Below the pieces are notes generated by a model that was not told where the DNA came from, searched no databases, and saw only the letters and a program-made list of their open reading frames with translations. Positions 60,001 through 64,000 of a stretch of 64,000 nucleotides of DNA are shown piece after piece. Made by a program: the position numbers and the translations under genes. The DNA is from Phorcus lineatus (taxonomy: Eukaryota; Mollusca; Gastropoda; Trochida; Trochidae). The stretch covers positions 10,047,000 to 10,110,999 of the forward strand of contig OV121096.1 in NCBI GenBank assembly GCA_921293015.1, written 5' to 3'. Each line of letters opens with the position of its first letter. Position 1 is the stretch's first letter.

Positions 60001-60815
60001 ACAGACATTTTACGAGCGCTTCTTTATCAGATACTCGCATTCGATTTATTGACGTTTACTTAGAGTTATCTTTTCCTTTTTCGCTCTCGCACTTTCAGCG
60101 AAACAGGTGTAATGCACTTAAATAGCACTGTCGTGCATAAATTCCTACCCTGCAATTGTACCTCAGCGGGTCTAAGTCGGAAATAAATGATGAAGAATAC
60201 TTCTCGTCTTTGTTGAGCCGTCATCGAACCTGTTTGGCAATACAACAATAACATTTTCGTTTCCTCTTAAACTTTTTTTGTAATGTACCAGCAAACATGT
60301 TTCTTTTCTTTTCTCTCGTGGGTTATATCAACAAACATGTTTTTGTTCTCTTAACCTTTATGGATTTTAGCAGTAAACTTTATAGTTTCCTCTTTACCTT
60401 TTATGGAAAATATAAAAATAATGTTCCTTTTGTCTTAACCTCTTTGCAAATATACCAGATAGCATGTTCGCTCCGTTTTCACCTCTGTTAGTGTATATCA
60501 GCAACATATTTGTTCATTGTTAACATTTAAAGGCAAACATCTCGGAGTATAGCAGTAAACATGTAGGTTTCCTCAAAAGTTCTTATGGAGTATAGCAGTA
60601 AGGTTGTTTGTTTCCTCTATGATAGTATATTATTAAGCAATTCTGTTCTCTATTACAGATGACGTCCTCTACTGGTGTGACGCCAAGACAAACACGATCG
60701 AAGCAGTGAACATAGATAAAACAGGTAGACGTCTGGTACTCAGGGAACCACTGGCTCACTACTTCGATATATTCTACCTTAATGAAGTCCTCTTCTTCAC
60801 AGACTGGAATAAAAA
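24858..60815 (+). CDS. Gene B: paralog of gene A (signal peptide and YWTD propeller), 3' partial
   Basis: Exons 24858-24915, 50470-50691, 58239-58407, 58686-58813 and 60659-60815 join in consistent phase (1, 1, 2, 1, 2). The protein starts with a 19-residue hydrophobic signal peptide ending VSCQ and continues into LIMLVGDML, the usual first strand of a YWTD propeller. It then has blades MYWTD, IFYTD, IYWTD, LYWCD and LFFTD. The remaining exons lie beyond 64000; no match to gene A exons 4-10 appears in 61400-64000. The first intron is about 25.6 kb and full of transposable elements. Gene A and B exons differ at only a few percent of bases and their introns align, indicating a fairly recent tandem gene duplication. 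Confidence 0.87.
25275..29150. other. Gene B intron 1: AT-rich DNA without recognised genes
   Basis: Both strands are dense with stops and show no domain or repeat I recognise. A short GC-richer stretch at about 27290-27560 has no open frame. A pyrimidine-rich tract (28960-29090) just before 29160 may be the 5' UTR of the following LINE. Confidence 0.5.
29160..32070 (+). mobile_element. L1/Tx1-like LINE with endonuclease but no reverse transcriptase
   Basis: The reading frame begins at ATG 29160 with MNVRG and LQETH endonuclease motifs, then GGDWN, SRLDYFLIS and SDHSF, interrupted by TAG near 29322 and other stops. It continues openly at 29851-30516. At about 30513-30540 it jumps to the post-RT region (FIWNGKRDKIKRRML, 30538-30861; 30940-31461 ending at a stop; 31460-31803 with a CxxC...HLFFLC zinc-knuckle remnant). 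The whole RT domain is missing. The 3' end has a pyrimidine-rich UTR and an A-rich tail (about 32040-32070). The C-terminal part resembles that at 62656-63864. Confidence 0.85.
32210..32345 (+). mobile_element. LINE 3' end fragment with A-rich tail
   Basis: GTGGGCCTAAGGCCTTTTAC, then AAAATAAACTTGATTG, then an A-rich GAAAAAAAAGAAG tail, typical of a truncated LINE or retroposon 3' terminus. No coding sequence is recognisable. Confidence 0.5.
32546..32761 (-). repeat. Ten-copy 15-mer element (first copy)
   Basis: Ten imperfect copies of GCGGTAAAATGTAAT with 2-12 bp spacers span the block. Read on the minus strand the units match 46540-46756 in the same order, so it is a copy of the same block. 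Confidence 0.85.
32902..33090. mobile_element. Foldback MITE with AGTAGCCCTAACCATC arms
   Basis: Arms of about 85 bp beginning GTCATTCTAG and ending CTAGAATGAC are reverse complements with few mismatches. The right arm is missing in the second tandem copy, which instead runs on into 33828-34345. Confidence 0.8.
33303..33518 (-). repeat. Ten-copy 15-mer element (second copy)
   Basis: Identical to 32546-32761, carried along by the 757-bp duplication. Confidence 0.85.
33659..34345 (+). mobile_element. Longer members of the AGTAGCCCTAACCATC / CRE-rich repeat family
   Basis: Arms of the MITE family recur at 33659-33827 and 33995-34135, each followed by related stretches ending in TGACGTCA-rich DNA (near 33967, 34228, 34258 and 34281) and GGGCGGCGCCTTTGATC. 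A similar arrangement is at 43925-44115. Confidence 0.6.
34346..35543. other. AT-rich intron DNA, nothing recognised
   Basis: One further TGACGTCA near 34411 and two GGCAAAGCGC strings (about 34504 and 35042); no supported gene. Confidence 0.5.
35544..35641. repeat. Perfect 44-bp inverted repeat, 10-bp loop
   Basis: Arms 35544-35587 and 35598-35641 are exact reverse complements around CTGTGTCGAA, with weaker complementarity further out. AAGAAAGTTATTAA also occurs as a direct repeat at about 35525 and 35689. Likely the core of a foldback element or the inverted junction of two retroelement ends. Confidence 0.9.
36362..36496 (+). CDS. Possible short upstream ORF of the Ginger-like element (44 aa)
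   Basis: ATG at 36362 opens a 44-codon frame beginning MDPRLEHTNPIPAIS. Its TGA overlaps the integrase ATG as ATGA (36493-36496), in the -1 frame relative to it. No domain is recognised. It could be the true transposase N-terminus separated by a frameshift, an upstream ORF, or chance. Confidence 0.3.
   Translation: MDPRLEHTNPIPAISIIPKKVQIELSSLESYSEVSWSDELDRRK
36493..37656 (+). CDS. Ginger-like DDE integrase/transposase
   Basis: 387 residues. A retroviral-type integrase core runs from about residue 160 to 320 with D170 (HQLDLIDFS), D233 (QTDQGPEF) and E269 (GKVERSHRS), an exact DD35E spacing. A Lys-rich basic C-terminus follows. Known Ginger1 transposases combine a Gypsy-type integrase with a C-terminal OTU or Ulp1 protease; here the OTU domain follows in the next reading frame. 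I see no clear HHCC zinc finger at the N-terminus. The hydrophobic first ~20 residues resemble a signal peptide but are probably coincidental. It acts in cut-and-paste transposition; TIRs were not located. Confidence 0.85.
   Translation: MIIKEVVVILICTQFISTLLGARTDNKYMHAVDDETYKILLELAQGKFCVPVAKRTRVQRNACVRYWRRRFDFSVQDEQGVPFLYFQGRRVLKYSEVSGIVNREFTRLKSAGYRRIWHHANDDVAALTEKSVRTELATNSKFAIHRVKFTNKAVMKLVTASCVNAHHQLDLIDFSKQPVTWNKKIYRYILSVIDIFSRFIWLKPIERKTSKHVSRVLSRIYMEHGPPHRIQTDQGPEFKGEVIKLCQDLKIQVRRGRPYRPRTQGKVERSHRSLRRKIRYDYLSLGYQGVNWAQRAQRYANILNNEKREILGWHSSFEVYFGRKKKLYDKANVNSNIKKKAKSKNKKKFLKRNQAKKILKVAQKIRDRARFVKKQLTPNVSTRAEDL
37671..39005 (+). CDS. OTU protease part of the Ginger-like element, interrupted by a LINE
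   Basis: The open frame actually extends upstream to about 37612 in the -1 frame relative to the integrase. A short region reading FMIGDEVFV (like the C-terminal end of integrases) precedes an OTU cysteine-protease domain: GNGDCQFAAL holds the catalytic Cys95 with Asp94, TYGDQLTLQAAANMF follows, and GEHYVSL holds His211. A long Ser/Asp/Glu-rich, cysteine-containing region follows. At about 39000 the frame runs into GAGAGA and the 3' end of a minus-strand LINE, so the apparent ORF end at 39149 is LINE sequence. The continuation is at 41424-41640. Confidence 0.85.
39001..41423 (-). mobile_element. 5'-truncated LINE inserted into the OTU reading frame
   Basis: Minus-strand frame 41423-39978 encodes a reverse transcriptase with FKDPRNYRGIT-like fingers (here SDPRNYRGITLTS), FGFRKEHG, AAFLDNAKAFDRIW, GVGQGRVISAWFF and LLADDTTLV. 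A frameshift near 39980 leads to 39892-39152, whose C-terminus has CTLCNKQTFDYDFHILLHC, a CCHC knuckle. The endonuclease is absent (5' truncation). The 3' end at 39001-39017 is a (GA)n run. The catalytic box reads LADD rather than YADD. Flanking target duplication is not clear. Confidence 0.88.
41424..41640 (+). pseudogene. C-terminal remainder of the OTU ORF after the LINE
   Basis: An open frame reads RPRIYCPLSGNLPTVVSVR and onwards, ending in WKKQR and TAG at 41638-41640. It is positioned directly beyond the LINE's 5' junction and in a different frame from 39005, as expected if the LINE length is not a multiple of three. Confidence 0.6.
41641..43920. other. AT-rich intron DNA, no gene seen
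   Basis: Diffuse internal repetition around 42770-43085 (GTTGATGTTNANTGAAAATG and ATGCAAATCG stretches occur twice). No TIR for the Ginger-like element could be identified here. Confidence 0.4.
43925..44115 (+). mobile_element. CRE-rich MITE family copy
   Basis: Starts AGTAGCCCTGACCATCATGA and contains TGACGTCA at about 44013, 44036 and 44062, then GGAGCGCTGTCTTTGAT. Matches 33995-34345 in order. Confidence 0.65.
44116..46539. other. Intron DNA without supported genes
   Basis: AT-rich. A stretch at 44490-44580 (GACTGACGGATGCATGGACA then GACGCCGGACACCAT) looks like part of a dispersed repeat but has no defined ends. An (AG)n run is at 46330-46343. Confidence 0.4.
46540..46756 (+). repeat. 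Ten-copy 15-mer element, opposite orientation
   Basis: Ten units of TTACAATTTACCGCA with variants (TTACATCTTACCGCG and others), starting TGTTATTAC and ending TTACGTCGTAACA. The order of variants matches the reverse complement of 32546-32761; flanks do not match. Confidence 0.85.
47442..47931. mobile_element. hAT-like MITE with 15-bp TIRs
   Basis: CAGGGCTACAGATAA at 47448-47462 and its exact complement at 47911-47925, flanked by CCTATT (47442-47447, 47926-47931). The CAGGG start is hAT-like, although hAT usually duplicates 8 bp. The interior has repeated ATGCGTATC/TACGC motifs and no ORF. Confidence 0.82.
47998..48067. repeat. (AT)n microsatellite, ~70 bp
   Basis: Uninterrupted TA dinucleotides. 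Confidence 0.97.
48068..49386. other. Intron DNA without supported genes
   Basis: AT-rich, stop-dense in all frames; a CACGTGACTGTCACGTGA palindrome lies near 48471-48488. Confidence 0.4.
49387..49730 (+). pseudogene. Internally deleted Tc1-like transposase remnant
   Basis: The 5' part reads TQRAVANMLNHS, resembling the Tc1 paired-domain helix-turn-helix. It is joined shortly afterwards to PWPAMSFNCSPVEH and GRRVR, then TTLQGLAVALQED in the next frame, which match the C-terminal end of Tc1-like transposases (PWPARSPDLxPIEHxW...GRRVR). The DDE core between them is missing. Stops and shifts follow. Confidence 0.65.
50118..50517 (+). repeat. Five tandem copies of the gene B exon 2 splice acceptor
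   Basis: Units of 77-82 bp contain CTTAACTTTCACTTTCAG/ACCT, then GATAATGCTGGTAGGGGACA and CCGCCGTTCACC. Acceptor junctions fall at 50157, 50239, 50316, 50393 and 50470. Each unit consists of the polypyrimidine tract plus the first ~45 exonic bases. Only the last continues into the complete exon. Confidence 0.95.
50470..50691 (+). CDS. Gene B exon 2: first propeller blade (MYWTD)
   Basis: 222 nt, acceptor TTTCAG, donor at 50692 (GTGAGG). It encodes LIMLVGDMLPAVHQVSL, then IAVDYDADRRVMYWTD. The first ~45 nt and the preceding acceptor are repeated four more times upstream (50120-50469); only this acceptor keeps the frame open. A GTAAGT inside the exon at 50514 is a strong cryptic donor. Confidence 0.88.
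50692..51417. other. Gene B intron 2 start, no gene seen
   Basis: AT-rich. ACATGTGTTCGAG-type and GACCGATACACTGG-type strings suggest older repeat fragments without defined ends. Confidence 0.4.
51535..52365 (-). CDS. LINE ORF2, part 3: C-terminal domain
   Basis: The third frame resumes at WGFENVKALERIHTDFIRYI and ends after FCPSCPSQIGDEFHYLFHC, a CCHC-like knuckle, and a stop at 51535. It overlaps the previous frame by about 60 bases at the G-run frameshift. Confidence 0.88.
   Translation of the reverse strand: MTALSALFYCMEVKYAWGFENVKALERIHTDFIRYILNLRRSTPTFMLYRETGRSPLVDKIKLRMLCFWSRIISGKCNSTLTALYQTSLTNFVKYNNKNKWLTCIKTTLDNIGMSNIWQSQNIVSFPWFKNAVKLRISDQSLQCIYNCISLSSKGLTYECMKTSYNISSLQRKLGTKLCNTLVRFRTANHKLPIETGRWDNTNSKERFCPSCPSQIGDEFHYLFHCTKINSYRSTYLKNYFVNNPNYHKMSVLFETHNVLQLRNLCKFLSIIMSAM
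52307..53060 (-). CDS. LINE ORF2, part 2: RT palm
   Basis: In the shifted frame the RT continues with CAFVDFSKAFDNVNR (box A, just upstream of 52945), NGVRQGENLSPLLFAMYLND and LLYADDTVIL (catalytic YADD), then YKYLGVIFSN. It ends at a stop after YGSEICLGV, in a GGGGG run at about 52310-52315. Confidence 0.9.
53077..55008 (-). CDS. LINE ORF2, part 1: AP endonuclease and RT fingers
   Basis: The frame is open directly after the ORF1 stop, with no AUG in its first ~70 codons. Endonuclease motifs are LNVCGL, LQETKLDNYD, YIPPENSKYS, IFGDFNART, SAVVDYFICS and SDAHCPL. The RT begins with LLGIIKPIFK, DPSNYRPITLLS and NQAGFRKGFSTIDH. The frame ends at a stop just after an (AT)n run near 53095-53105; one extra AT dinucleotide there would account for it. 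Confidence 0.9.
   Translation of the reverse strand, partial: GCHEYTNPIIQFSLDEPHLKKKDFSFISLNVCGLRTKLLCPDFLKRISQSDFVGLQETKLDNYDQVDIPGYKLFMKNRKMSKVACKSGGIALYVKETLSQHIEVMDTNSEYALWFKIRSTLSHTQDAYLAVVYIPPENSKYSTNDKMDAFEKEVIEFSNLSNSICIFGDFNARTKTIPDYIMYDTPDHTEMDEDLNNYMNQALSLEENGTPLTRINNDKTANNFGHRLIKLCIANNLLIVNGRLGTKPQNGKCTSKNSAVVDYFICSIELLKNAHDFQVEDFSPLFSDAHCPLSMCFNFNQPPPAEAPDQPDRPRRWQPDREHSFLANLDRQVIAALNQEAACLSPEACTTSDINCLTDKMSALLCDSAVKTFGLKTNVKRNMHPKYVWFGYKCKLARKKYHLARKIHNQNKHLANKTKMLNAAKDYRKTIKYFKRKSNESFRNKLSNLKSKRPKDFWKVINSLSSKVKDGHITLDKLFAYFKDINNGPEDDGEEEPVCVDDITKEINVSITQQEILKAIDNLKDEKACGSDNVYNGYIKSSKYIFVPIYEKLFNLVLQSGVFPDKWLLGIIKPIFKNKVDQDDPSNYRPITLLSCISKLFTPIIDHRLTTFVEKTQILFDNQAGFRKGFSTIDHIYILSILY
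55009..56337 (-). CDS. LINE ORF1 protein (coiled coil + RRM-like)
   Basis: 442 residues. The N-terminal ~120 residues are Gln/Ser/Thr-rich, followed by a coiled-coil-like segment (residues about 125-240, heptads with KVTTLHHKLQETEVKMTEIE). An RRM/Transposase_22-like domain follows (LLFYGLVEQEQENCEQTITD, then RPIVVRFAFYKDRETVRKAA), then a basic tail. ORF1 proteins of this type bind the LINE RNA. The frame is intact up to TAG at 55011-55009. Confidence 0.88.
   Translation of the reverse strand: MSKNKQKKGDKTSGTQINDSTQISGEQYGRHVLSTPSRTVHVENCTLPEVVSGSLQMLYSPMAHQLQPQHLTFDGTPQGQMHLLTSPGNSGAPQGNHTLVHNLDLMHRLSNIEAMCSKITKLDAIEAAVTSTDAKVTTLHHKLQETEVKMTEIEKNVQFMSAKYDTITTKLESFHSQIQQIQETCTKHEQANIPGMQTFIAENADHIGENAQNIDHIHEQLHIHEQLLDLKTRSMEMNLLFYGLVEQEQENCEQTITDFMKTNLKIEEDIPIERAHRIGRVRNRNADEPRPIVVRFAFYKDRETVRKAAPSNLKGTQYGVNPQYPQEIVQRRRSLMPIFKTAKSENKKCNMVGDKLFIEGKRIYPSTSRPIHVQDDIQPYNQNTPRHNQANEKHFPQSPAYKRRTRSPWTTHATHAHSQAHYESTTRSKQPATTRNNTSPMQ
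56620..56890 (-). pseudogene. Penelope-like element GIY-YIG endonuclease fragment
   Basis: Minus-strand frame 56874-56674 reads VIYAILCPKCKLTYIGQTS, the CxxC-containing GIY-YIG start of Penelope-like retroelements. A shift in an A8 run (+ strand T-run 56705-56712) leads to DPNLRHLKISKHIANCN, the next conserved block. No reverse transcriptase is adjacent. Confidence 0.75.
56891..57125. other. Intron DNA, nothing recognised
   Basis: AT-rich, no open frame or repeat of note. Confidence 0.4.
57130..57800 (+). repeat. Degenerate ~165-bp tandem repeat, about four copies
   Basis: The series TTAATCATTACACACCTTCA / ATACCANNTTTGATCAAAAT / GANTTAGAAGTAATTGACC / GACAGGACTCG recurs at about 57205, 57385, 57545 and 57700 with considerable divergence. 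Confidence 0.6.
58033..58126 (+). repeat. Minisatellite CGTTCCGTAGTACATGCGTG, four copies
   Basis: Four units of 22-24 bp, the last diverged, about 110 bp upstream of the acceptor of gene B exon 3. Confidence 0.92.
58239..58407 (+). CDS. Gene B exon 3: blade IFYTDAGND
   Basis: 169 nt, acceptor TTTAAG, donor GTACTT. It reads NLDGLAVDT then IFYTDAGND. It corresponds to gene A 1-134. Confidence 0.9.
58686..58813 (+). CDS. Gene B exon 4: blade IYWTDWGND
   Basis: 128 nt, acceptor CACAG, donor GTAAG. Nearly identical to gene A 476-603 (Ser to Ala beside the WGND motif). Confidence 0.93.
59733..59823 (+). mobile_element. Short SINE with (CACT)n tail and 14-bp TSD
   Basis: About 64 bp (CACGCCGCTAATGGCTGAAA ... 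GCGGCGTTAAACAA, then CACTCACTCACT) lie between two copies of CTCCAAAATATTTC (59733-59746, 59810-59823). Gene A at the homologous place (about 1625-1640) has the single uninterrupted copy. Confidence 0.88.
59933..60233. mobile_element. 285-bp insertion with 8-bp TSD in gene B intron
   Basis: GAACCTGT at 59933-59940 and 60226-60233 flank 285 bp that starts GATGCTACGC and ends GCCGTCATC; gene A has the empty site near 1745-1757. The first and last four bases (GATG/CATC) are inverted but the TIR is otherwise weak. The 8-bp duplication suggests a hAT-type MITE. No ORF. Confidence 0.8.
60659..60815 (+). CDS. Gene B exon 5: blades LYWCD and LFFTD
   Basis: 157 nt, corresponds to gene A 2189-2345 with a handful of replacements (KTNTIEAVNIDKTG). 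Donor GTAAG at 60816; the next exon is outside the window or displaced by LINE insertions. Confidence 0.9.
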
Positions 60816-61395
60816 GTAAGAGTCTTGGTATTTAGCCTTAAAGCATGGTCCTGCGTATGTTCTTATTTTAAGTCATCTCTTTGTCTACACATTATTAAAT
60901 CCATGAAGCTAAAGACTGACGATTTCACCGCAATGCATAACCACAATGATGTTGCGGGCTTTCACACTGCAATAATACTAGTAGATAAACCCAAAATCAC
61001 CTCACCTCACCTCAATCTCAAAAGTTTGCTTTTTATGTGTTGAATAACAATAACAAAAGCCCTGCCGGTTGACTTCCCCACTGTTGATAAATCCGCCAAA
61101 TGGTGTGGTTGCTCATTGATCTACCGCTGAAACATATGGTTAAGTGATGTTCAAAAAATTATTATAAAAATTATAAATTATTCGTCCTCAGATGATCACT
61201 TAATAGTATCCTGCTCCAATAGACGGGCGTTTAAATCGGGAAAGGCTCGCCCAAACGGATTCCTGTATATGACTGAAATATAACGTTAGGTATGATAAGT
61301 TTATATCAATGATGACGTTTCAATTATCAATCCACCACTCGAGTCAATACCCTATCGTTGTGCGGTGGTTTGGGTGCTCCAGAGACCTCGAGAGC

Positions 61396-62048
61396 TAATG
61401 CGCATGCGTCGATGTGAGTTTAACGTCACATGTGGACTCAAGCAAGGATGTCTTCTCTCCCCTTTGCCTTTCAACATCTATGTCAACGATTTGATAACTA
61501 CCCTAAAGAGTCTTAATATTGGAGTAAAGATTAATGACGAAACACTTGCTGTGCTAGCTTATGCAGACGATCTAGTCCTTTTAGCGGAAGATGAAGCGGA
61601 CCTAAAGTTACTTTTAGACATTTTATACAACTGGTGTAAGGATAACTCCATGACTGTCAATCCGAATAAATCTAAAGTAATGCATTGTTGACCTGTTAAT
61701 GTGACAAGAACGACATCGACTTTTCATTGTGGCCCAACGTCAATAGAACTAACTGTTATCTAGGGCTTTTGATAACAGAACACTTAGACTACACAAGGAT
61801 GGCCAAGTGTGTAGCAAGCTCGGCAGGTCGAGCACTGGGTCTTTTGATATCAAAATTCAAGTCCATGGGCGGCATGCATTACACCACGTATAAGAAACTC
61901 TTTGACACCATGGTATGGTCGACAGTTGACTACGGAGCAGCAATTTGGGGCACGTTTAATTCTACTTATGTAACGACTCTACAGAACAGAGCCATGAAGT
62001 TCTATATGGGTGTGAGAAAGTCTACCCTTAATGCTGCGGTGATGGGTG
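61396..62048 (+). pseudogene. LINE reverse transcriptase fragment
   Basis: Reads CGLKQGCLLSPLPFNIYVND (box B), VLAYADDLVLLAED (box C), then a TGA after SKVMHC and, in shifted frame, LGLLITEHLDYT and VDYGAAIWGTF, stopping at AVMGDMGW. Upstream of 61396 the sequence is homologous to the gene A intron (to about 2910), so this is a 5'-truncated insertion. It abuts a second LINE at about 62049. Confidence 0.85.
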
Positions 62049-63990
62049 ATATGGGATGGATATGGACGCCCTCCCCGTTTCTCCATACCTTTTTATCATA
62101 TGTGCCAAACTACTGTCTATAAGCATTAAAAAAAACAAAAAAATTCATGGTATCAGTGTCAATGGAGTGGAATATTGTATCTTTCAATATGCAGATGATA
62201 CAAATTTTACACTCGATGGATCAGAGACAAGCCTATCAGAATTAATTGACATTTTGAAGAAGTTCGCTGCATGCTCAGGTTTAAACATTAATTACGATAA
62301 GAGTATGCTTATTTGGATTGGGTCTAAGAAAAATAGCACTGAAAAAATTTGCCCGCATATCCCTTTACGTTGGTCAAAAGAACCCTTCAAAATACTTGGC
62401 ATTATCTTCAATGTTGAAAATATGATAAATGCGAATTTCGAAAAACAATTTGAAAAAGCTAGAAAACTTCTATTCTTATGGTCCACAAGGATACTAACTT
62501 TAAGAGGAAAGGTATGGTCCACAAGGATACTAACTTTAAGAGGAAAGGTAACAATAATAAAATCCCAAATACTCCCATTGTATACACATCTCTTTACATC
62601 CCTCCCAGACCAAGATAATGACTTTTTTAAACGTCTAGATACTACTCTACATAGATTTATATGGTCTGGCAAAAGAGACAAAATAAAGAGAAAAATGTTA
62701 ACAAATGACTATTTACATGGGGGTCTTAAAATGACTGACTTTCGTAATTTTAATAAATATCTTAAAATCAAATGGATCAAACGAATATCAACAGATGGCC
62801 TTTGGCAAAACTTATCTAAATTATGTTTATATCCATGTTATGATCTCACTTTGTTCAACTTCCAAAAACGAGGGTTACAAAGAACAAGTAAACTGATAAA
62901 AAATTCTTTTTGGAGAAATGTTATAACAAGTTATGCAGAACTGCGAAGTGACGATATACCTGATATCAGTTCTTTCTTAGAAACCCCATTGATGAATTTT
63001 GTTGCAAACAAAGATGTAAATTTCTTTATCCGATGGCACGATAAAGGACTAAAACATGTCTATCAAATTTTCACAAAAACATGTGAAATCAAAGAGTATA
63101 AATTAATTCAAAATGAATTCAATATACGCGATACATATCTAGCTTATTTCAAATTGCTTAAATATCTTCCCAATGAACATATTTCCACTTTGAAAAATCA
63201 ACACCAGATTCTCCCTATGATCATTCCTGTGCGAAATTGCAACTTATTAGAACGTCTTATTCGCTCCGAAGATTGTAAATTCATATACCAACTCTTGTGT
63301 GAACAAAATCAGGTCTCATTGGAAATATTATGCCATAAATGGGAAAGCAAAATTAACCATGTCATTACGAAAAAGCACATGTCAAAGTGCTTCGAGATTA
63401 ATCAAAAATCATCTATCGACAACAAAATCCGAAACTTTCAATATCGACTTCTACATAGAATAATTGTGACTAAATCTTTTCTATATACCATTGGGCAAAA
63501 TGATGATCAACGATGCTCTTTATGTGAATGTGAAAATGAAACGATTGAACACTTGTTTTATAGCTGCTATAAAGTGCAGTTACTTTTAGAAAACTGTCGG
63601 ATATGGTTTGAAAATGAAACCGGTCATAATATTGATTTTAATCTCTTCTCATTTCTTCTTGGCGACCCCAACGAAATCATTCTTGTCAACTTTCTATTTA
63701 CTATCATTAAAAAGTACATCTACAGATGTAAGTGTATGACCAAAGAATTAAACTTTAAACATTTAAAGAACATTATAAAGTTTCACTATGATGTTGAAAA
63801 ATATATATTTGGTGAAGATAATGAAACTTTTTTGAAGAAGTGGACTGGCTGCTTCTCTACTTAACTCTTAACCCTTTCTATCATCTCCCCTATCCTTCCA
63901 CCTTTTCTCTATCCTCTTTATTTTATCTCTGTCTCCTCATTTCTTTCTATTTCTATATTAGGTAATAAGTTTACACACGATGTACATTTA
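62049..63990 (+). mobile_element. 5'-truncated L1/Tx1-like LINE, open frame to its stop
   Basis: An open frame of about 600 codons (to TAA at 63862-63864) begins within RT box B (VSPYLFIICAKLLS) and includes FQYADDTNFTLD, LKILGIIFN, FIWSGKRDKIKRKML and RNFQYRLLHRIIVTKSFL, plus CSLCECENETIEHLFYSC (CCHC knuckle). A pyrimidine-rich 3' UTR follows from 63870. A 36-bp exact tandem duplication (62479-62514, 62515-62550) repeats WSTRILTLRGKV in frame. Lack of stops suggests recent insertion; it belongs to the same broad family as 29160-32070. Confidence 0.9.
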
Positions 63991-64000
63991 ATTACTTATA

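Overview
The window is animal nuclear DNA, most likely from a bivalve or other mollusc. The evidence is AT-rich introns and intergenic DNA, canonical GT-AG introns, tRNA-derived SINEs with a molluscan-looking (CACT)n tail, many non-LTR retrotransposon lineages, a Ginger-like integrase+OTU DNA transposon and many foldback MITEs. The species cannot be named from sequence alone.

Two tandem paralogous genes lie on the + strand. Gene A (1-10134, 5' end outside the window) and gene B (signal exon 24858-24915, then exons at 50470, 58239, 58686 and 60659, 3' end outside the window) together define one protein architecture: signal peptide, one YWTD (LDLR class B) beta-propeller, one and a half EGF-like modules, a duplicated acidic stalk exon, one transmembrane helix, and a cytoplasmic tail with PPAY and YxxI/L motifs at ITAM-like spacing. 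Exons and introns of A and B align, so each serves as an empty-site control for insertions in the other.

Between the genes, a ~6.85 kb segment (the 3' end of A plus the 5' end of B) is duplicated in tandem (6793-18400 and 18404-25274). Each gene keeps the intact copy nearest to it: the distal A tail exon has a nonsense codon, and the distal B signal exon has a 19-bp frameshifting deletion. Copy 1 also carries a 4,775-bp TIR element (12777-17551), absent from copy 2, which contains an apparent three-exon minus-strand non-coding transcription unit.

The ~25.6 kb first intron of gene B (24916-50469) is a transposon graveyard: an L1/Tx1-like LINE lacking its reverse transcriptase, a virtually identical 757-bp tandem duplication, copies of a ~216-bp element built of ten degenerate 15-mers, a CRE-rich foldback family, a perfect 44-bp inverted repeat, a Ginger-like integrase/OTU element split by a minus-strand LINE, a hAT-like MITE, and a Tc1-like remnant. 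The intron ends in five tandem copies of the 3' splice site of gene B exon 2. Further gene B introns hold an almost full-length LINE whose two ORFs share one frame separated by a single TAG, a Penelope-like GIY-YIG fragment, a SINE, a short insert with 8-bp TSDs, and an L1/Tx1-like LINE fused to an older LINE fragment.

The most notable observations are the ITAM-like receptor tail with its truncated alternative downstream, the complementary decay of the duplicated intergenic segment, the splice-acceptor array, the promoter and spliced unit inside the TIR element, the ORF1-TAG-ORF2 LINE, and the block-mobile ten-repeat element.
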